Of a DNA stretch of 17,571 nucleotides, positions 15,192-17,571 are shown piece after piece. The notes beneath the pieces are model-generated. The model made no database searches and was not told the DNA's origin. It saw only the letters and a list, made by a program, of their open reading frames with translations. The stretch comes from Desulfovibrio sp. (GTDB taxonomy: Bacteria > Desulfobacterota > Desulfovibrionia > Desulfovibrionales > Desulfovibrionaceae). A program made the position numbers and the translations under genes. The stretch is taken from positions 1 to 17,571 of the forward strand of contig JAISNZ010000158.1 of the NCBI GenBank assembly GCA_031275955.1. The letters are read 5' to 3'. Position 1 is the first letter of the stretch. Every line of letters starts with the position of its first letter.

Positions 15192-16160
15192 ATGATCATG
15201 ACCAAATGGCCCCACAAGGATCTGCTGGATACGGATCATCTGACCCTTGCCGAAGTCACATATCTTCTCAATATGGCCCGTGAATTTCAAGAGATCAACA
15301 CTCGCCCGGTAAAAAAGGTCCCGACCCTGCGAGGCAAGGGAGTGGTCCTCTTTTTCGCCGAGGACAGCACCCGGACAAAAACCTCTTTTGACGTTGCCGG
15401 CAAACGGTTGTCCGCCGACACTTTTTCCCTGGGCAAATCCGGGAGCAGCATCGCCAAGGGGGAAAGCCTGAAAGACACGGCCCTCACCTTGCAAGCCATG
15501 TCCCCGGACATTATCGTCATCCGGCATTCCTCCAGCGGCGCCGCCCGTTTTCTGGCCGAACGCCTCGCCTGTTCCGTGGTCAACGCCGGTGACGGCTGGC
15601 ATGCCCACCCTACCCAGGCCCTGCTGGACGCCTATACCCTGCGGGAATACTGGCAGGGAAAAATGGCCGGAAAGACACTGCTTATTGTGGGCGACATCAC
15701 CCATAGCCGGGTGGCCCGTTCCAATATTCATCTTCTGAATCTTCTGGGAATCTCGGTGCGGGTTTTCGGCCCCAAAACCCTTCTGCCCCGCGATATCGAT
15801 GCCTGGCCGGTTTCGGTCTACGCAAATCTTTCCGAGGCCGTTGCCGGCGTGGATGCCGTTATGTGCCTGCGCCTGCAATTGGAACGGCAGCAGGCCGGCC
15901 TGCTGCCGGATCTCTCAGAATACGCCGCGCAATTCTGCCTTACCAGGGACCATCTGGCCAAAGCCGCCCCGGGCGCTCCCCTTCTCCACCCCGGCCCCAT
16001 CAACAGGGGGCTGGAGATCGCTTCCGATCTGGCGGATGCTCCGGAAAGCCGCATCCTGGATCAGGTGGCGGCGGGCGTAGCCCTGCGCATGGCCGTTCTT
16101 TTTACCTTGGGCATGCGCAACGAATACGCATCGGAGGAACCCCATGTATCGCCATCCTGA
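15192..16160 (+). CDS. pyrB: Aspartate carbamoyltransferase, catalytic chain
   Basis: A 322-residue enzyme condensing carbamoyl phosphate with aspartate, the second step of UMP synthesis. Active-site residues are intact: STRT at 59-62 (carbamoyl phosphate), Lys94 in ESLKD, Arg111, HPTQ at 139-142, Arg173 in GDITHSRVARSN, RLQ at 227-229 and HPGPINRG at 266-273. The ATG at 15192 was chosen because GGAGG (15182-15186) lies five bases upstream; the in-frame GTG at 15186 overlaps that Shine-Dalgarno. The 3' end overlaps pyrC by 17 bases. No regulatory chain pyrI is next to it, so the enzyme probably resembles the ATCase-dihydroorotase assemblies of other bacteria. Confidence 0.97.
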   Translation: MIMTKWPHKDLLDTDHLTLAEVTYLLNMAREFQEINTRPVKKVPTLRGKGVVLFFAEDSTRTKTSFDVAGKRLSADTFSLGKSGSSIAKGESLKDTALTLQAMSPDIIVIRHSSSGAARFLAERLACSVVNAGDGWHAHPTQALLDAYTLREYWQGKMAGKTLLIVGDITHSRVARSNIHLLNLLGISVRVFGPKTLLPRDIDAWPVSVYANLSEAVAGVDAVMCLRLQLERQQAGLLPDLSEYAAQFCLTRDHLAKAAPGAPLLHPGPINRGLEIASDLADAPESRILDQVAAGVALRMAVLFTLGMRNEYASEEPHVSPS

Positions 16161-17442
16161 ACAGGCCCCCTCTTCGCTGTTGATCAGGGAAGCCCTGCTC
16201 TGTCCGCCTGGACAGGAGGTCCGGTCCTGCGACACCCTTCTCCAGGACGGAAAAATTGCCGCCGTCGCCTCTTCCCTGGACGCTCCCTCCGGCACAGAAA
16301 TCCTGCAGGCCAAAGGAAAGTACCTTTTCCCCTCTTTCATTGACGCACATGCGCACCTGCGCGAACCGGGCCAGGAATACAAGGAGGACATCGCCTCGGG
16401 CTTGAACGCCGCCGTCCACGGCGGTTTCGGAACCGTTTTCGCCATGGGGAACACCAATCCCTGCAACGACGCCTCCGCCGTTACCCGTTTCATGCTGGAA
16501 CGGACCAGAACCGCCTGGCCTCATGGACCGCGGCTGTATCCTGTGGGCGCCCTGACCCTGGGTCTGGAAGGCACAGCCCTTTCCCCCATGGGGGAATTGG
16601 CGCAAGCCGGCTGCATCGCCTTTTCCAACGACGGCAGACCCGTGGCCGACACGGAAATTTTTCGGCGCGGCATGGAGTACGCGGCCCAATGGAACAGGAT
16701 CGTCATTGATCACTGCGAGGACCCTTTCCTGGCCAAAGACAGCCACATGAACGAAGGACGCATGAGCAGCCGTCTCGGCGTCAAAGGACAGCCCACCGTG
16801 GCGGAAGCCCTGCATGTGGCCCGCGACATCCTTCTGGCCGAGTATCTGGATCTTCCCGTACATCTGGCCCATATCAGCTGCCGTCAATCCGTGGAGCTTC
16901 TTCGTTTCGCCAGGGAGAGGGGGGTCAAGGTCACGGCGGAAACCTGTCCCCACTATCTCTTGCTTGAGGAAACCGCTCTGGACGGCTACGCTACGGCCGC
17001 CAAGGTCAACCCCCCCCTGCGTTCGGCAGAAGATACGGCCGCTGTAAGGAAAGCTCTGACGGAAGGCATCTTTGATATCCTCGTTACCGATCATGCCCCC
17101 CATGCAGCCCATGAGAAGGAAAACACGCTGGACGCCGCCCCTAACGGTATCATCGGCCTGGAGACCGCCGTTCCCCTGACCTTTGCCCTGGTCCGGCGCG
17201 GGGAACTGACCCTCCCGGCCTTTACCCGCCTCTGGCACTATGGCCCGGCCGCGATTTTCCATTTGCCGGCCATCACCTTCACCCCGGGCGACGCGGCAGA
17301 TCTGTTCCTCTTTGATCCGGACCGGGAATGGCGCGTAAGCCGCGAAACCCTGCACTCAAAAAGTTTGAATACCCCCTTTCTGGGGCAAATCTTGCGGGGG
17401 CAAGTCGTCGCCCACTGGATCGGAGGGTACCGCCTGGTCTGA
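16144..17442 (+). CDS. pyrC: Dihydroorotase, class I
   Basis: A 432-residue zinc enzyme that cyclises carbamoyl aspartate to dihydroorotate, the third step of pyrimidine synthesis. Metal and substrate residues are present: IDAHAHLREPG with His69, His71 and Arg73; GNTNP at 102-106; Asp163 in SNDGRP (spacing to His190 fits the bridging Asp of class I enzymes); His190 in IDHCEDP; His243 in LAHIS; NPPLRS at 289-294; and TDHAPH with Asp316. An active enzyme is therefore expected, not the inactive PyrC-like subunit seen in some pseudomonads. GGAGG lies seven bases before the ATG, inside the end of pyrB, so translation is coupled and the two proteins may form one complex. Confidence 0.97.
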   Translation: MYRHPEQAPSSLLIREALLCPPGQEVRSCDTLLQDGKIAAVASSLDAPSGTEILQAKGKYLFPSFIDAHAHLREPGQEYKEDIASGLNAAVHGGFGTVFAMGNTNPCNDASAVTRFMLERTRTAWPHGPRLYPVGALTLGLEGTALSPMGELAQAGCIAFSNDGRPVADTEIFRRGMEYAAQWNRIVIDHCEDPFLAKDSHMNEGRMSSRLGVKGQPTVAEALHVARDILLAEYLDLPVHLAHISCRQSVELLRFARERGVKVTAETCPHYLLLEETALDGYATAAKVNPPLRSAEDTAAVRKALTEGIFDILVTDHAPHAAHEKENTLDAAPNGIIGLETAVPLTFALVRRGELTLPAFTRLWHYGPAAIFHLPAITFTPGDAADLFLFDPDREWRVSRETLHSKSLNTPFLGQILRGQVVAHWIGGYRLV

Positions 17443-17536
17443 AACGTACCAGCCAGGGCAATCGAATGAATTATTAGAAAAAGTCTAGAAGTATTGCTGT
17501 CTCTCCGGTAGTCTGTGGGAAAAACTGGAGGGACAT

Positions 17537-17571
17537 ATGGCAGAGCGCTTGCCCATAGCCATTATCGAACA
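17537..17571 (+). CDS. Start of an unidentified protein-coding gene (partial)
   Basis: The ATG at 17537 is preceded by a strong Shine-Dalgarno GGAGGG (17527-17532) four bases upstream. Only MAERLPIAIIE is readable before the window ends. The 94-base gap after pyrC is AT-rich near 17465-17495 and may hold its promoter. The hydrophobic PIAIIE strand would suit a Rossmann-like or response-regulator-like start, but eleven residues cannot decide this. Confidence 0.6.
   Translation, partial: MAERLPIAIIE

Noticed and set aside
16102..17355. Long minus-strand open frame of 417 codons opposite pyrC
   Set aside because: It is antisense to a complete, well-conserved dihydroorotase and its translation is Gly/Gln/His-rich without recognisable motifs.

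Overview
This window looks like chromosomal DNA from a GC-rich, Gram-negative, anaerobic deltaproteobacterium, most likely a member of the Desulfovibrionaceae. This placement is an inference from gene content: FolE2-type folate synthesis, CbiB, NikR, a periplasmic SurA/parvulin pair behind mfd, and an amidohydrolase-pyrB-pyrC cluster. No 16S or other marker is present. Nearly all of the sequence is protein coding. I found no tRNA, rRNA, CRISPR array, transposase or phage gene.

Left part, minus strand (about 1-7716). Read in transcription order: a UDP-glucose 6-dehydrogenase (ugd), a CheW-type chemotaxis adaptor with its own sigma70-like promoter, the transcription-repair coupling factor mfd, a parvulin-like lipoprotein whose TTG start overlaps the mfd stop, and a SurA-type periplasmic chaperone cut by the window start. 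Mfd and the lipoprotein are translationally coupled. A hairpin followed by five Ts stands between the lipoprotein and surA.

Middle part, minus strand (8119-13582). Seven closely packed genes run in one direction: a GT92/GT2-like glycosyltransferase, a WcbI-like capsule protein, a class I SAM methyltransferase, the nickel regulator NikR, GTP cyclohydrolase FolE2, tRNA methyltransferase TrmL and the cobalamin enzyme CbiB. The last three overlap by 1-4 bases. The order suggests a surface-polysaccharide pair fused upstream of a metal/cofactor housekeeping operon. A 400-base non-coding stretch holding a GC-rich repeat and a 66-base inverted repeat separates this operon from ugd.

Right part, plus strand (13863-17571). 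A divergent 280-base region with two perfect hairpins precedes a metal-dependent amidohydrolase (nucleoside deaminase-like), then aspartate carbamoyltransferase (pyrB) and dihydroorotase (pyrC), which overlap by 17 bases and catalyse consecutive steps of pyrimidine synthesis. The first 35 bases of another plus-strand gene end the window.

No clearly new multi-gene system is evident. The points most worth checking are the identity of the amidohydrolase, the glycosyltransferase/WcbI pair, the unexplained structured intergenic elements, and the apparent loss of the usual isomerase residues in the parvulin-like lipoprotein.
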